Of a stretch of 64,000 bases of DNA, positions 1 to 9,628 are shown piece by piece. Numbering within the stretch: position 1 is the first letter of the stretch; every line of letters begins with the position of its first letter. The notes beneath the pieces are model-generated. The model did not search any database. It had not been told where the DNA came from and saw nothing but the letters and a program-made list of their open reading frames with translations. The position numbers and the translations under genes are program-made. Origin of the DNA: Moellerella wisconsensis ATCC 35017 (lineage in GTDB: Bacteria; Pseudomonadota; Gammaproteobacteria; Enterobacterales; Enterobacteriaceae); the NCBI RefSeq assembly GCF_001294465.1, contig NZ_LGAA01000019.1, positions 52,554 through 116,553 of the forward strand, read 5' to 3'.

Positions 1-590
1 AGCTCCTATTGATTACTATTTATCCAAAGATGAATTACTTTCTAAATTTTGCTTAAAGCGCTTTCTGTCTATCCTAACAAAAAAACACTTTATACAGTTC
101 TTTCAGTATCTAATTATTTAATTTATGTGAAAATAATAGGTTATGATAACTCTGATCAGAAAGATAAAAATACTAAAAATACAAGTCATGATAAATGTTA
201 ATATTTAGCTCTCATTTTCGTTTAATTATAATTAATTAGATTGGTTTTTTATCCTTATTATTATTTTAAAATTCATTCAAATAATTATGTAATAACCAAC
301 GATGCTATTTCAGCATATATATAAAATAAATATATTTTATATAACTCCAAAATGGTTACTTATGGTCATTATTAAATTCTTAAGCTATAGATAAAAAGTC
401 AATTAAATAAACAAGTTCTTTTATTATCTTTTTATTTCAATAAATTACATCAAAATAATCGATATTATCAAGTAAAGCTGCTTCTACAGTAGCAATATAA
501 ATTATTCAGCATACCTAATATTAAGTAGTTAAATCTTCATCTCAATGATAGGCTAAATAGGTCATCTCTATTATCATCAAGGAGTTTATA
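1..590. other. AT-rich intergenic region, no gene seen
   Basis: This 590-base stretch is extremely AT-rich with frequent stops in all frames. I see no convincing coding region, tRNA or strong terminator. Its last part carries the leader and ribosome-binding site (AAGGAG, about 7 bases before the ATG) of the glutathione transferase gene that follows. Confidence 0.6.
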
Positions 591-1196
591 ATGAAATTGT
601 ATTACTCTCCGGGGGCCTGTTCTTTGTCGCCGCATATTATCCTGCGCGAAGCCGGTATCGATTTTTCAATTGAACGCGTTGATCTTAAAACTAAAACAAC
701 TGAACACGGAGTTGATTTTAATACTATCAATCCTAAAGGTCAGGTTCCATTTTTAGTGTTAGACAGCGGAGATACCTTATCTGAAGGCGCGGTGATTGTG
801 CAGTATATTGCCGATCAAACACCCGCTAGAAATTTGATTGCAGAGAAAGGAACACTTCAGCGTTATCATCAACTTGAAATGCTAAATTATATTTCTACCG
901 AATTGCATAAAAGTTTCGCACCGCTATTTACACCGGGTACGCCTGAAGAATATAAGCACAGTGTTCGGACTAATTTGCTCAAAAAGTTTGCCTATCTTGA
1001 TAAAATGCTAGCACAACAAAACTATATTTGCGGTGAACATTTCACTGTGGCTGACGCTTATTTATTTACGGTCGGCGGTTGGAATAAATTGGTTGGAATA
1101 GATATTTCGGCATTACATCATTTACAGAACTATTTGGCAAAAATCACCCAACGTCCTGAAGTACAAAAAGCGCTACAAATTGAAGGCCTGATTTAA
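591..1196 (+). CDS. gstA: Glutathione S-transferase GstA (beta class)
   Basis: Conjugates glutathione to electrophilic compounds in the cytosol. The 201-residue length equals that of E. coli GstA. The N-terminal thioredoxin-like domain begins MKLYYSPGACSLSPH, with the beta-class cysteine at residue 10, and has the glutathione-binding segment NPKGQVPFLVLD near residues 47-58. The helical C-terminal domain carries the usual FTVADAYLFTV motif near residue 145. An AAGGAG ribosome-binding site supports the ATG. The gene is convergent with pdxY, as expected from the E. coli order gstA-pdxY-tyrS. Identification is by family motifs and synteny; substrate range cannot be read from sequence. Confidence 0.93.
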   Translation: MKLYYSPGACSLSPHIILREAGIDFSIERVDLKTKTTEHGVDFNTINPKGQVPFLVLDSGDTLSEGAVIVQYIADQTPARNLIAEKGTLQRYHQLEMLNYISTELHKSFAPLFTPGTPEEYKHSVRTNLLKKFAYLDKMLAQQNYICGEHFTVADAYLFTVGGWNKLVGIDISALHHLQNYLAKITQRPEVQKALQIEGLI

Positions 1197-1253
1197 AATT
1201 AATTATTCACGCCTCTTGCTAATAGATCGCACTAAAAACTTATAAATCAATAA

Positions 1254-1277
1254 TCTCCAGGTCAAATGGCCTGGAGA
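1254..1277. terminator. Hairpin between convergent gstA and pdxY
   Basis: A perfect 8-bp stem (TCTCCAGG / CCTGGAGA) with an 8-base loop lies between the two convergent stop codons. Neither side has a long T-run, so this is probably a bidirectional transcript end of modest strength. Confidence 0.5.
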
Positions 1278-1286
1278 AAGCTAACC

Positions 1287-2150
1287 TCAGTCGAGTTGTG
1301 TAGCACAAAAATGATGTACCGGACTGACCATTTTATCTTGGGCAGCAACTAACTGTAGTTCATATTTATTCATTACTTTGGTCTGTAGCATTACTTCATA
1401 AACTGCCGCCGCGACATGCTCTAATGCTTTCAGCAAACTTTCACCTTTGAGCAAATTAACCAGCATTAAGCCACTAGTTAAATCACCGACGCCTACCGGC
1501 TGCTTAACACCAAAATCCACTAATGGGCGGCTAACGTGCCAGCTGTGATCTGCAGTAACTAAAATCATTTCAAATCTATCAGCGCGATATCCAGCTCGGC
1601 TTAAATGTTTCACTAATACTGTTTTAGGCCCTTGCTGGCATAATGAACGCGCCGCATTCACCGCTTGCGCCACAGAACTAATATGTTGATCGGTCAGCGT
1701 TTCTAACTCTAATAAATTAGGTGCAATGATATCACTGGCCGCCAACGCTTGTTGGCAAAAGAATTCAGCAACACCGGGAGCCACAATGCAGCCTTTTTCT
1801 GGGTGTCCCATCACAGGATCGCAAAAATAAACCGCATTGGGATTAGCTGCTTTAACCTGTTTAACGATATGCAGAATATTTTGTCCCTGCTCCGCTGAAC
1901 CAATATAGCCGCTTAATACTGCATCGCATTGAGCTAATTGGTTAATATCAGCCAAACCTTGTGCAATATCAGTTAGATGCTGAGCGGGGAATACCATTCC
2001 AGTCCATTGAGGATACTGCGTATGATTAGAGAACTGTACTGTGTTGAGTGGCCAAACATCTGCCCCCATTCGGCACATAGGAAAAACTGCTGCACTATTT
2101 CCAGCATGTCCATAGACGACATGTGATTGAATTGAGAGAATACTTTTCAT
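1287..2150 (-). CDS. pdxY: Pyridoxal kinase PdxY
   Basis: Phosphorylates pyridoxal with ATP in the vitamin B6 salvage pathway. The 287-residue protein matches the family length. It opens with [24 protein letters not shown], the ribokinase-fold substrate loop, and ends with the [17 protein letters not shown] segment near residues 218-234. That segment holds the GxGD anion hole and the catalytic aspartate of PfkB-type kinases. It lies downstream of tyrS and pdxH on the same strand, as in the E. coli pdxH-tyrS-pdxY cluster. PdxK is the paralogue it could be confused with, but length, motifs and context favour PdxY. Confidence 0.95.
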   Translation of the reverse strand: MKSILSIQSHVVYGHAGNSAAVFPMCRMGADVWPLNTVQFSNHTQYPQWTGMVFPAQHLTDIAQGLADINQLAQCDAVLSGYIGSAEQGQNILHIVKQVKAANPNAVYFCDPVMGHPEKGCIVAPGVAEFFCQQALAASDIIAPNLLELETLTDQHISSVAQAVNAARSLCQQGPKTVLVKHLSRAGYRADRFEMILVTADHSWHVSRPLVDFGVKQPVGVGDLTSGLMLVNLLKGESLLKALEHVAAAVYEVMLQTKVMNKYELQLVAAQDKMVSPVHHFCATQLD

Positions 2151-2220
2151 TCGATGCCTAATATTGAAAGTATTATAAGCGGAAAAAATAACCGATAATC
2201 CGAGATGTTAATATTGAATA

Positions 2221-2250
2221 TGCCCCAAATAATACCGGCTATTTAGGGCA
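2221..2250 (-). terminator. Hairpin downstream of tyrS
   Basis: TGCCCCAAAT and ATTTAGGGCA pair over 10 positions with one non-Watson-Crick position, just past the tyrS stop. The T-tract on the leftward transcript is weak, so it may reduce rather than abolish read-through into pdxY. Confidence 0.4.
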
Positions 2251-2259
2251 TAACGACAA

Positions 2260-3534
2260 TTATTTCCAGTTAATCAGGCAATAATTTTTCTTACCGCGAC
2301 GGATAAGTGTAAAACGTCCAAACAGGCGATCGGCATCACTGAAAACATACATCGGTTCAGCTTGTTTTTCACCATTGATCGACACAGCATTTGAGCTGAT
2401 CGCGGTGCGTGCTTGACCGCGTGATGGCACCAATTCAGAATCGACTAATGCTTGCTGTAAATCAGCGCCAGTTTCCATATCAATAGTTGGCATGCCGTCT
2501 TGGGCTAACTGCTCGAAATCAGCTTCGGTCATTTCAGAGACTGCGCCAGAGAACAAGCTTGCTGTGATACGTTTTGCTGCCGCCAGACCTTGAGCACCGT
2601 GAACTAATTCAGTAACCATATCGGCTAATACGTATTGTGCACGAGGTGCTTTCCCGCTATTTTTATCTTCTTCTTCTAATGCGGCAATATCTTCCAGCGA
2701 CATGAAAGTAAAGAATTTCAAGAAGCGATAGACGTCTGCATCCGCCGTATTAATCCAGAATTGATAGAATTTGTACGGGCTGGTTTTTTTCGGATCTAAC
2801 CACACAGCGCCGCCTTCTGTCTTACCAAACTTGGTACCATCAGCCTTAGTGATTAACGGCACCGTCATACCAAAAACTTGTTTTTGATTAAGACGACGAG
2901 TTAAATCAATCCCTGAAGTAATATTACCCCATTGATCAGAGCCGCCAATTTGTAATTCTACGCTATGCTCTTTATTTAAATTCGCAAAATCATAGCCCTG
3001 AAGCAGATTATAAGCGAACTCAGTAAAAGAAATACCTACATCATCACGGTTAAGGCGTTGTTTGACCGCTTCTTTGTTGATCATCTGGTTTACAGAGAAG
3101 TGTTTGCCGATATCACGCAGGAAAGTCAGCACATCCATTTTACCAAACCAATCATAGTTATTGGCAATTGTTGCGCTATTTTCACCACAATCAAAATCCA
3201 AGAAAGGCGAAACCTGATTACGGATTTTTGCTACCCACTCTTGTACTGTATCTGCAGTATTTAATTTACGTTCAGTCGCTTTAAAACTCGGGTCACCAAT
3301 TAAACCCGTTGCGCCACCGACCAACGCCACAGGCTTATGCCCGGCTAGTTGGAATCGTTTTAAACACAGCAAGGGAACCAGATGTCCCAAATGCAGGCTG
3401 TCGGCGGTAGGATCGAAGCCACAATAGAGAGAGATAGGGCCTTGCGCCAGTCTCTCTGCTAACGCGTCCTCATCCGTTACCTGGGCAACTAGGCCCCGCT
3501 CTTGCAATTGTTTAATCAGGTTATTGCTAGACAT
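2260..3534 (-). CDS. tyrS: Tyrosyl-tRNA synthetase
   Basis: Charges tRNA-Tyr with tyrosine; essential cytosolic class I synthetase. The start at 3534 gives 424 residues, the E. coli TyrS length. It is preferred over an in-frame ATG four codons upstream because a GGAG sits at good spacing only for the internal ATG, and because family members begin [14 protein letters not shown]. The HIGH-type signature is HLGH at residues 48-51. The KMSKS-type loop is KFGKT in the middle of the protein. The C-terminal S4 RNA-binding domain ([20 protein letters not shown]) is intact. It sits between pdxH and pdxY on the same strand. Confidence 0.96.
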   Translation of the reverse strand: MSSNNLIKQLQERGLVAQVTDEDALAERLAQGPISLYCGFDPTADSLHLGHLVPLLCLKRFQLAGHKPVALVGGATGLIGDPSFKATERKLNTADTVQEWVAKIRNQVSPFLDFDCGENSATIANNYDWFGKMDVLTFLRDIGKHFSVNQMINKEAVKQRLNRDDVGISFTEFAYNLLQGYDFANLNKEHSVELQIGGSDQWGNITSGIDLTRRLNQKQVFGMTVPLITKADGTKFGKTEGGAVWLDPKKTSPYKFYQFWINTADADVYRFLKFFTFMSLEDIAALEEEDKNSGKAPRAQYVLADMVTELVHGAQGLAAAKRITASLFSGAVSEMTEADFEQLAQDGMPTIDMETGADLQQALVDSELVPSRGQARTAISSNAVSINGEKQAEPMYVFSDADRLFGRFTLIRRGKKNYCLINWK

Positions 3535-3721
3535 CAATGACTCCATCGGTTGTATTTTGTCTATTATGTTATTAAGTAAACTTTTTAGTTCCCATAAACG
3601 AACCTATAGCATAAAGCCCGTAACAATTAAGTGCCAGCTAAAAAATCATTTATTTATACCTATTATACATCAAGTTGCAGACAGGCTAATCAGCTTCTAT
3701 CCTCAATTGTCATCCAGTATA

Positions 3722-4375
3722 TTAAGGTGCTAAGCGTTCAATATTCCAGCCTAATCCCTCTTTTTGATACAAGAAACGGTCATGTAAGCGATTCGCGCCT
3801 CCTTGCCAAAATTCGACACTGTGAAATTTTACTCTAAATCCCCCCCAAAAACTGGGTAAAGGTACTTCACCATTTTTAAATTTTTGTTTTAATTCTAAGA
3901 ATTTACCCTCTAAAATACCCCGAGTGGATATACGCGATGATTGATGTGATGCCCATGCAGCTATCTGGCTATCTTTAGGTCGGCTATGGAAATATTTAAG
4001 CACTTCTAAGGGCGATAGTTTTTCAGCTACGCCAAGAAAACAGACTTGCCGCTCTAACGGATACCACGGAAAATGCAAGCTGACTTTATTATTATGTTTT
4101 AATTGTTGCGCTTTGCGACTGCCGAGATTGGTATAAAAAACCAACCCATGTTGATCAAAATGCTTAAGTAATACAATCCGTTGATAAGGCTGACCGGTTT
4201 CATCGACAGTAGCAACGCACATCGCGGTCGGATCACTCAATTGTGCCTCACAGGCCTGTTTTAACCAATGTTCAAACAACGCTAATGGCTCAGAGGTTAA
4301 GTCATTACGGCGCAATCCACCTTTAATATATTCTCTGCGCATAGCAGTAAGATCGACTTGATGTTCGCCACTCAT
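3722..4375 (-). CDS. pdxH: Pyridoxamine 5'-phosphate oxidase
   Basis: FMN-dependent oxidation of pyridoxine/pyridoxamine 5'-phosphate to pyridoxal phosphate. The 217 residues are the normal family length. The N-terminal segment [10 protein letters not shown] and the FMN-binding segment [19 protein letters not shown] are clear. The C-terminal signature [12 protein letters not shown] ends close to the carboxyl terminus, as in E. coli. It is transcribed leftward ahead of tyrS and pdxY, so three genes of B6/tyrosyl-tRNA metabolism may share transcripts. The anmK stop lies 18 bases upstream of its start. E. coli has mliC between pdxH and anmK; it is absent here. Confidence 0.95.
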   Translation of the reverse strand: MSGEHQVDLTAMRREYIKGGLRRNDLTSEPLALFEHWLKQACEAQLSDPTAMCVATVDETGQPYQRIVLLKHFDQHGLVFYTNLGSRKAQQLKHNNKVSLHFPWYPLERQVCFLGVAEKLSPLEVLKYFHSRPKDSQIAAWASHQSSRISTRGILEGKFLELKQKFKNGEVPLPSFWGGFRVKFHSVEFWQGGANRLHDRFLYQKEGLGWNIERLAP

Positions 4376-4393
4376 TTATTGTATGTCCTCTCG

Positions 4394-5515
4394 CTAATCA
4401 GTTATTGTATTCGCCGGATAAATGGCGCCTATGACCGTTTCTTGTGATGCTCCGGTGACAGAAGCCAAATTCCCGGGCAATCCTGACAGAGTTCTCGCGG
4501 CTAACCAAGCAAATGCTAGCGCCTCTAAATCATCACCGCTTAAACCAAATTTATCACTATTCGTGACTTCTGTCCCCGGTAATAAAATAGCCAAACGCTG
4601 CATTAAATAACTATTTTTAGCCCCACCACCACAGACAATTAAGCGCTCACAACCACCTGATAATAGAACTTGCTGCGCCACCGACATTGCGGTTAGTTCG
4701 AGTAATGTTGCCTGTACATCAACCGGTGATAAATCAGAGTAATCAATTAATTGTGATTCTAACCACTGTATATTGAAATATTCCCTGCCGGTACTTTTTG
4801 GTGCCGAGCGTGCAAAATAAGGATCGTTGAGCATCTTTATCAATAAAGATTGAGATACTTGCCCTTGCTGAGCCCACTGGCCAGCTTCGTCATACGGGCG
4901 TTGCTGATGCCGCCAAATCCAAGTATCCATCAGCATATTACCCGGTCCCGTATCATAACCTTTCACCGCAGAACCTGGCAGCAATGCCGTAATATTAGCA
5001 ATTCCGCCAATATTCAATACAATGCGCCTTTCATGTGGCTCACCTAGCACAGCTAAATGAAACGCAGGTACCAATGGTGCGCCTTGACCACCGTAAGCCA
5101 TATCACGGCGACGAAAGTCCCCTACCGTGGTGATCCCCGTTAATGCAGCCACCCGATTATTATCGCCCAGCTGCAAGGTGAAAGGAAAGTCGCCCTCAGG
5201 CTCATGCCACACTGTTTGCCCATGACAACCCACCGCTAGTATCTGATCTGCAGTTAAAGCCGTTGATTCCAGTAGTGTATTAATAGCTTCTGCATACAAT
5301 GTACCTAATTGATAATCAATTTTTCCTATTTCAGACAATGTCGTCAGCTGTCCTTGGCAAATATTTAAAATGCGCTGTTTCAATGCTATTGGGAAGGGAT
5401 AAGATAAGCTGGCTTGCTGAGCAACCATATTATCGCTAATAGCAGCCATAACCACATCAACACCATCAAGACTGGTACCTGACATAACGCCGATATAACG
5501 ACCCGATTGCAACAT
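4394..5515 (-). CDS. anmK: Anhydro-N-acetylmuramic acid kinase
   Basis: Cleaves the 1,6-anhydro ring of anhydro-MurNAc and phosphorylates it, in peptidoglycan recycling. At 373 residues it matches the usual length. The sugar-kinase/Hsp70 fold motifs are visible: the N-terminal phosphate loop [12 protein letters not shown] at residues 9-20, a central NIGGIANIT near residue 168, and the nucleotide-binding CGGGAKN near residues 295-301. It heads the leftward run anmK-pdxH-tyrS-pdxY and diverges from slyB across 299 bases. Confidence 0.95.
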   Translation of the reverse strand: MLQSGRYIGVMSGTSLDGVDVVMAAISDNMVAQQASLSYPFPIALKQRILNICQGQLTTLSEIGKIDYQLGTLYAEAINTLLESTALTADQILAVGCHGQTVWHEPEGDFPFTLQLGDNNRVAALTGITTVGDFRRRDMAYGGQGAPLVPAFHLAVLGEPHERRIVLNIGGIANITALLPGSAVKGYDTGPGNMLMDTWIWRHQQRPYDEAGQWAQQGQVSQSLLIKMLNDPYFARSAPKSTGREYFNIQWLESQLIDYSDLSPVDVQATLLELTAMSVAQQVLLSGGCERLIVCGGGAKNSYLMQRLAILLPGTEVTNSDKFGLSGDDLEALAFAWLAARTLSGLPGNLASVTGASQETVIGAIYPANTITD

Positions 5516-5678
5516 TTTGTTTATCCTTTAAATAATAAATATGGTTACTACTATAAAGCGCTTTATTTTCATATAAATAGTTATTTATTAAAACAAATAA
5601 TCATTGCTCTACACTGAGGTATGATTCATAAACAGAGTGAGAAATTAATATTTACTATTTTTGAGAAATTTTCCCTAG

Positions 5679-5713
5679 TGTTTAGACGATATTTAGATCA
5701 CAATCAATATTTT
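5679..5713 (+). promoter_or_regulatory. Predicted PhoP box and -10 of the slyB promoter
   Basis: Seen directly: TGTTTA-GACGA-TATTTA at 5679-5695, two hexamers 11 bases apart that match the TGTTTA direct repeat of PhoP boxes at 11 of 12 positions. A -10-like TATTTT begins 12 bases further on at 5708. This is the spacing of PhoP-activated promoters, which lack a good -35. slyB is a known PhoP regulon member in E. coli, so the assignment is consistent; binding itself is inferred. Confidence 0.65.
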
Positions 5714-5814
5714 AGAAATCACTTATTTCTTTAATAGCGCATGATAAGGCCATACTGAATATGATTATTTACGCGCTGCGATAACCTAATCAGTAAAGTC
5801 TAATAGGAGTTTTT

Positions 5815-6282
5815 ATGCTTAAGCAAGTTCTCATTGGTGTGGTTGCTGTGACATCGCTCGCAGGTTGTGTGAATACCAGCACACTTTCAGGTGATACATA
5901 CTCTGCTGGCCAAGCCAAACAAGTACAAACTGTCACTTATGGTACCGTTCTTAATGTCCGTCCGGTAAATATCCAAGCCGGTGGTGATGAAAATATCTTA
6001 GGAGCTATCGGAGGCGCCGTACTTGGTGGCCTGCTAGGTAATACCATCGGCGGTGGCACAGGGAACACATTGGCAACTGCGGCGGGAGCAATAGCCGGAG
6101 GGGTCGCTGGTCAAAATATCGAAGGTGCAGTCAATAAAACCAAAGGCGTTCAGTTAGAAATTCGTCTAGACAGCGGTAAAAATATCGTTGTGGTACAAAA
6201 AGAAGATCCAAGTACCTTTACTGTTGGCCAACGCGTATTAATTGCTAACAGCGGTGGTTCAGTGACTGTTTCTCCTCGCTAA
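5815..6282 (+). CDS. slyB: Outer membrane lipoprotein SlyB
   Basis: Small glycine-zipper lipoprotein of the outer membrane. In E. coli it is induced by PhoP/PhoQ and implicated in envelope stabilisation under stress. The 155-residue protein has a lipoprotein signal peptide ending SLAGC, with the lipidated cysteine at residue 18. The glycine-rich GGAVLGGLLGNTIGGGTG segment near residues 67-85 is followed by a second glycine repeat to about residue 103, then a short conserved C-terminal beta domain. AGGAG lies 6-7 bases before the ATG. A perfect terminator follows, so it is probably monocistronic. It neighbours slyA as in E. coli. Confidence 0.93.
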   Translation: MLKQVLIGVVAVTSLAGCVNTSTLSGDTYSAGQAKQVQTVTYGTVLNVRPVNIQAGGDENILGAIGGAVLGGLLGNTIGGGTGNTLATAAGAIAGGVAGQNIEGAVNKTKGVQLEIRLDSGKNIVVVQKEDPSTFTVGQRVLIANSGGSVTVSPR

Positions 6283-6297
6283 TCCTCCCTTGCTATC

Positions 6298-6332
6298 ACT
6301 CACCTGCATCCACTGCAGGTGAGTTTATATTT
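6298..6332 (+). terminator. slyB transcription terminator
   Basis: A perfect 11-bp stem, ACTCACCTGCA / TGCAGGTGAGT (6298-6308 with 6314-6324), with a 5-base loop and a T-rich tail, 15 bases past the slyB stop. Confidence 0.85.
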
Positions 6333-6984
6333 AATTATTTCTTATTAGCAGTTTACTGAACTAAATCTCGCTGTTCCAAGCCATAATCCTTTTAGATCCA
6401 CTCGAATAACATTTAATTTTTTTTGATTCTTTGCACTTCATTTCTGATTGGTTTAATTATCCTCCGCCATACTGAATAGCGTTTAATTATAAAAATAGAA
6501 TTATTCTATATGCAATATTAAGTTTATTAATTAATAATTTTTTAAACTATTTATGATCAAGATACTTTAGATGTGACCTTGATCATACTTTTCTATAGGA
6601 GCTTAGTATGATTTTAATATAGCTATAGTATTAATTATTATTATGTATTGTAGATGCTTATTTAATATATCATAAATCAATGAACCCAAAGCAATCCTAT
6701 TTTTATTGTGTATATATTTATTTAGAGGTTATTTAATTATATGATTAAAAATTGGTACTGGAAGAAACTATTTTATTCGTGTCAATATAGAGTAATGCCT
6801 TGTTTTGCTTCATTAATTACCAACAATCAAAGCATATACATAATAAATCATCGTATGATAGTTCCCATAATCATACATTATGCATACACAATGATTGTTT
6901 ATAATTTTCTATGCTGCTACTAATATACATTAAATATAATAAATGAATGATTTAATATGCATATTATTATTAAAAAAATAAAAA
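6333..6984. other. Long AT-rich slyB-slyA intergenic region
   Basis: About 650 bases separate slyB from the end of slyA. A 60-codon ORF at 6741-6923 has composition like the surrounding noncoding DNA, no good ribosome-binding site and no recognisable domain, so I do not call it a gene. At 6595-6616 a good ribosome-binding sequence (TAGGAG) precedes ATG ATT TTA ATA TAG, a four-residue reading frame. This may be chance or the relic of a lost gene. Confidence 0.5.
6552..6587. repeat. Perfect 10-bp inverted repeat in the slyB-slyA gap
   Basis: TATGATCAAG at 6552-6561 and CTTGATCATA at 6578-6587 are exact inverted copies separated by 16 bases. Each arm contains a GATC site inside a TGATCA palindrome. 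It has no T-run and so does not look like a terminator; it may be an operator or a hairpin in a leader. Function unknown. Confidence 0.6.
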
Positions 6985-7416
6985 CTATCTACTTTGCAAA
7001 TGAAGAATATTCTTTTCCAATTTTAATATTAGTGATGATAACGTGAATAATTCTGCTTCTGTGATCCCTCCCAAAATTTCATCTCGAGTTGAGCTAATCA
7101 CATCATCGACTTGTTTTATGAATGGTATTGATTCATCAGTTAGTTTTATTCTTTTAGCTCGTCGATCATTCGCACAGGTATGACGCGTGATAAGTTTCTT
7201 TTCCTCAAGTTGATCAAGCGTTCTTACCAATGAAGGTTGTTCGATTCCTATCGCTTTAGCCAACTGAATCTGAGATTGATCGGGCGGTAATTGACTAATA
7301 TTATGCAATGTCACCCAATGAGTCTGTGTCAGTTTCAATGGTTTTAATCGATAGTCTATCAGAGCCCTCCATACACGTACCAAACGAGCTAGATCAGTTC
7401 CTATTTTCGATTCCAA
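6985..7416 (-). CDS. slyA: MarR-family transcriptional regulator SlyA (RovA-like)
   Basis: Winged-helix dimeric regulator that activates virulence and envelope genes, often by relieving H-NS silencing. The 143-residue protein is collinear with SlyA/RovA: N-terminal dimerisation helix [20 protein letters not shown], winged-helix core [20 protein letters not shown] near residues 53-72, and the wing [11 protein letters not shown] near residues 84-94. The start is a TTG codon five bases after a perfect AAGGAGG, and TTG is a known slyA start in Salmonella. Orientation toward slyB differs from a simple operon; it has a long AT-rich upstream region in which H-NS-like or auto-regulation is plausible. 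Confidence 0.93.
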   Translation of the reverse strand: MESKIGTDLARLVRVWRALIDYRLKPLKLTQTHWVTLHNISQLPPDQSQIQLAKAIGIEQPSLVRTLDQLEEKKLITRHTCANDRRAKRIKLTDESIPFIKQVDDVISSTRDEILGGITEAELFTLSSLILKLEKNILHLQSR

Positions 7417-7888
7417 TTTTCCCTCCTTAAAATAGAATATCTCAGCCGTTAAAAATTACATCAACAAAAAATTATTTCACAGAACATATAAACATTTATA
7501 GTTATATTTACGAACAAAAAATATAAAAATACCTCGTTATAATAACTATCACACTGATACATTGTGACCTAACAACAATAATCTGATTTCAATTAATATT
7601 ATTTAATCAAATCCATTTTTTTATCTATAGGTAATAGTCACGCAGATAGACAGTGCAATAAGAATATCCTTACTCTAAATTCTAATCTATTTATTTTTAC
7701 ATTAATATTATGTTTAATTTACATAAAGTGAATAACATTAAATAAAACACATTTAAAAACAAAGTAGTATAGTTAGTCTTAAAAGCATTTATCTGATTTT
7801 GTGAACTTCACTTTATTATACTTATTTTGAATAAATTACAAATAGAGTCAATTATTGCTCTAATTAAATATAATTAATATGCTATTTA
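7417..7888. other. AT-rich slyA upstream region
   Basis: About 470 very AT-rich bases between the TTG start of slyA and the stop of the DUF1289 gene. It must hold the slyA promoter, read leftward. I find no ORF with a ribosome-binding site, and no clear terminator or named operator. Confidence 0.5.
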
Positions 7889-8128
7889 TTAAAATAAACT
7901 TTGTTGCTGTGTATCATTATTTTGTTCTACTATTTGTTGACGTGTAAAGCGTATAAATCGCTGACGACAAAGACGTAACAGATTTCTTTTCTGACTATCT
8001 GAATAATTAATCCAATTAAAACGCTCATCTCGGGTACGATAACAGCCTCGACAGTAACCTTGCTCATTAGTTTGACAAATACCCCGGCAAGGACTTTGAA
8101 GCTCAAAAAACTCAAGTTGCTCCGCCAT
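7889..8128 (-). CDS. ydhL: DUF1289 protein, YdhL-like
   Basis: A 79-residue protein of unknown function. The N-terminal half holds four cysteines (residues 14, 18, 26 and 29) in the pattern SPCRGICQ...GYCRGCYRT. This looks like a small metal- or iron-sulfur-binding knuckle and defines the DUF1289 family. The rest is basic and helical, including ERFNWINYSDSQKR and then RQRFIRFTRQQ. In E. coli the homologue ydhL lies upstream of nemRA-gloA. Here nemR and nemA are absent and the gene directly diverges from gloA. A second overlapping reading frame on the same strand (7930-8115) is a shadow. Confidence 0.85.
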   Translation of the reverse strand: MAEQLEFFELQSPCRGICQTNEQGYCRGCYRTRDERFNWINYSDSQKRNLLRLCRQRFIRFTRQQIVEQNNDTQQQSLF

Positions 8129-8294
8129 TGTTATCCCCTAAAATAAAATCACATTTATCATGTTATTAATTATAGCTCTTTCACTTATACCCTTAAAATA
8201 TCAGGCAGATCAATTGTATTATCATGTGCATACGCGTTATATTAGGTGCTAAATCGATTTTTGATTCAAATAGTCAACATAAGAGAGGGTTATT

Positions 8295-8702
8295 ATGCGC
8301 TTACTTCATACCATGCTACGCGTTGGTGATATGCAACGTTCGATTGATTTCTATACTAAAGTATTAGGAATGCGTCTTTTGCGTACTAGCGAAAATACCG
8401 AATATAAATATTCTCTAGCGTTTGTAGGCTACAGTGATGAAAGCGAAGGTGCTGTCATTGAGTTAACCTACAATTGGGGTGTTGACAGCTATGACATGGG
8501 TAATGCTTATGGTCATATCGCTCTTGGTGTTGATGATGTCGCCCAAACATGCGCCGATATCAAAAAAGCTGGCGGTACGGTAACCCGTGAAGCAGGTCCA
8601 GTAAAAGGGGGTTCAACCATTATTGCTTTTGTTGAAGATCCCGATGGCTATAAAATTGAGCTCATCGAAAATAAAAGTGCTAGTCACGGCCTCGGCAACT
8701 AA
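8295..8702 (+). CDS. gloA: Lactoylglutathione lyase (glyoxalase I)
   Basis: Converts the methylglyoxal-glutathione hemithioacetal to S-lactoylglutathione in the cytosol. The 135-residue length equals E. coli GloA. The metal ligands are present in register: His5, Glu56, His74 and Glu122. This is the Ni-type short glyoxalase pattern; the family needs a dimer to complete the site. A ribosome-binding GAGAGGG precedes the ATG. It is followed by two small hairpins and then rnt, as in E. coli. Confidence 0.96.
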   Translation: MRLLHTMLRVGDMQRSIDFYTKVLGMRLLRTSENTEYKYSLAFVGYSDESEGAVIELTYNWGVDSYDMGNAYGHIALGVDDVAQTCADIKKAGGTVTREAGPVKGGSTIIAFVEDPDGYKIELIENKSASHGLGN

Positions 8703-8762
8703 TATTACGCCTAGATTTATAGGCACGCATTCTAAGTTCGGATCCTAACTACTCCATCCGCT

Positions 8763-8806
8763 AAGAGTGCTTAACTCTTGGAAAAATCGCTATGCTGTGA
8801 TTTTTC
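8763..8806 (+). terminator. Two hairpins between gloA and rnt
   Basis: AAGAGT/ACTCTT (8763-8779) is followed immediately by GAAAAATC/GATTTTTC (8781-8788 with 8799-8806). The second is a perfect 8-bp stem whose 3' arm is T-rich. There is no separate long T-tract, so termination of gloA is likely but perhaps partial. Confidence 0.4.
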
Positions 8807-8893
8807 TGAGGGTTCTTCAATATTCATCCCTGCAAAATTATGCTGATTTTGGCATAATATGAATTAACCTCAAAAACTGTAAATGAAATTCTA

Positions 8894-9544
8894 ATGTCTG
8901 AAAAGTCTGATAAAAATAATTTAAACGCTCTGGTTAATAGATTCAGAGGATATTATCCTGTGGTCATTGATGTGGAAACGGGCGGGTTTAATGCCAAAAC
9001 AGATGCATTACTCGAAATAGCAGCAATTACCTTAAAAATGGATCACGATGGCTGGCTGAAAACAGACGAGACCTTACATTTTCATGTTAATCCCTTCGAA
9101 GGTGCTATCCTTGAACCTGCTGCACTGGCCTTTACAGGTATCGACCCCAACAATCCATTACGCGGTGCAGTCAGTGAATATGACGCACTGCATGCTATTT
9201 TTAAAATGGTTCGTAAGGGTATGAAAAACGCTAATTGCCACCGGGCAATTATAGTTGCTCATAATGCGACGTTCGATCATAGTTTTGTTATTAATGCGGC
9301 AGAACGCGCGGGATTAAAACGTAATCCATTTCACCCTTTCGCAACCTTTGATACTGCCGCATTAAGTGGCTTGGTATTTGGTCAAACTATTTTAGCCAAA
9401 GCCTGTTTGACTGCGGGCATACCTTTTGATGCTAAACAAGCTCATGGTGCGCTTTATGACACTGATCGCACTGCCCTACTGTTTTGTGAAATAGTTAATA
9501 AATGGAAAAAATTAGGTGGCTGGCCGTTAGCTATTACTGAATAA
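8894..9544 (+). CDS. rnt: Ribonuclease T
   Basis: DEDD-family 3'-5' exoribonuclease that trims the ends of tRNA and other stable RNAs. The 216 residues match the family. The first exonuclease motif [11 protein letters not shown] gives Asp26 and Glu28. The second region has HNATFDHSF, and the third [13 protein letters not shown] carries the final His and Asp. The upstream ribosome-binding site is weak. In E. coli rnt is followed by lhr; here the helicase gene is missing and rnt converges directly on grxD. Confidence 0.95.
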   Translation: MSEKSDKNNLNALVNRFRGYYPVVIDVETGGFNAKTDALLEIAAITLKMDHDGWLKTDETLHFHVNPFEGAILEPAALAFTGIDPNNPLRGAVSEYDALHAIFKMVRKGMKNANCHRAIIVAHNATFDHSFVINAAERAGLKRNPFHPFATFDTAALSGLVFGQTILAKACLTAGIPFDAKQAHGALYDTDRTALLFCEIVNKWKKLGGWPLAITE

Positions 9545-9562
9545 TCAACGAGTAATTAATCC

Positions 9563-9606
9563 ATAAAAAAACCGCAGAGAACATAACATTCTCCTGCGGT
9601 TTTTTA
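9563..9606. terminator. Bidirectional terminator between rnt and grxD
   Basis: An A-tract, an ACCGCAGAGAA arm, a short loop, a TTCTCCTGCGGT arm and a T-tract lie between two convergent genes. The stem has one bulged base, and both strands show the terminator pattern. Confidence 0.85.
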
Positions 9607-9628
9607 TACTAGCGAAATAGCTTAATAA

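Noticed and set aside
6741..6923. 60-codon ORF in the slyB-slyA gap
   Set aside because: Composition is that of the AT-rich surroundings, there is no good ribosome-binding site, and no domain or recognisable motif.
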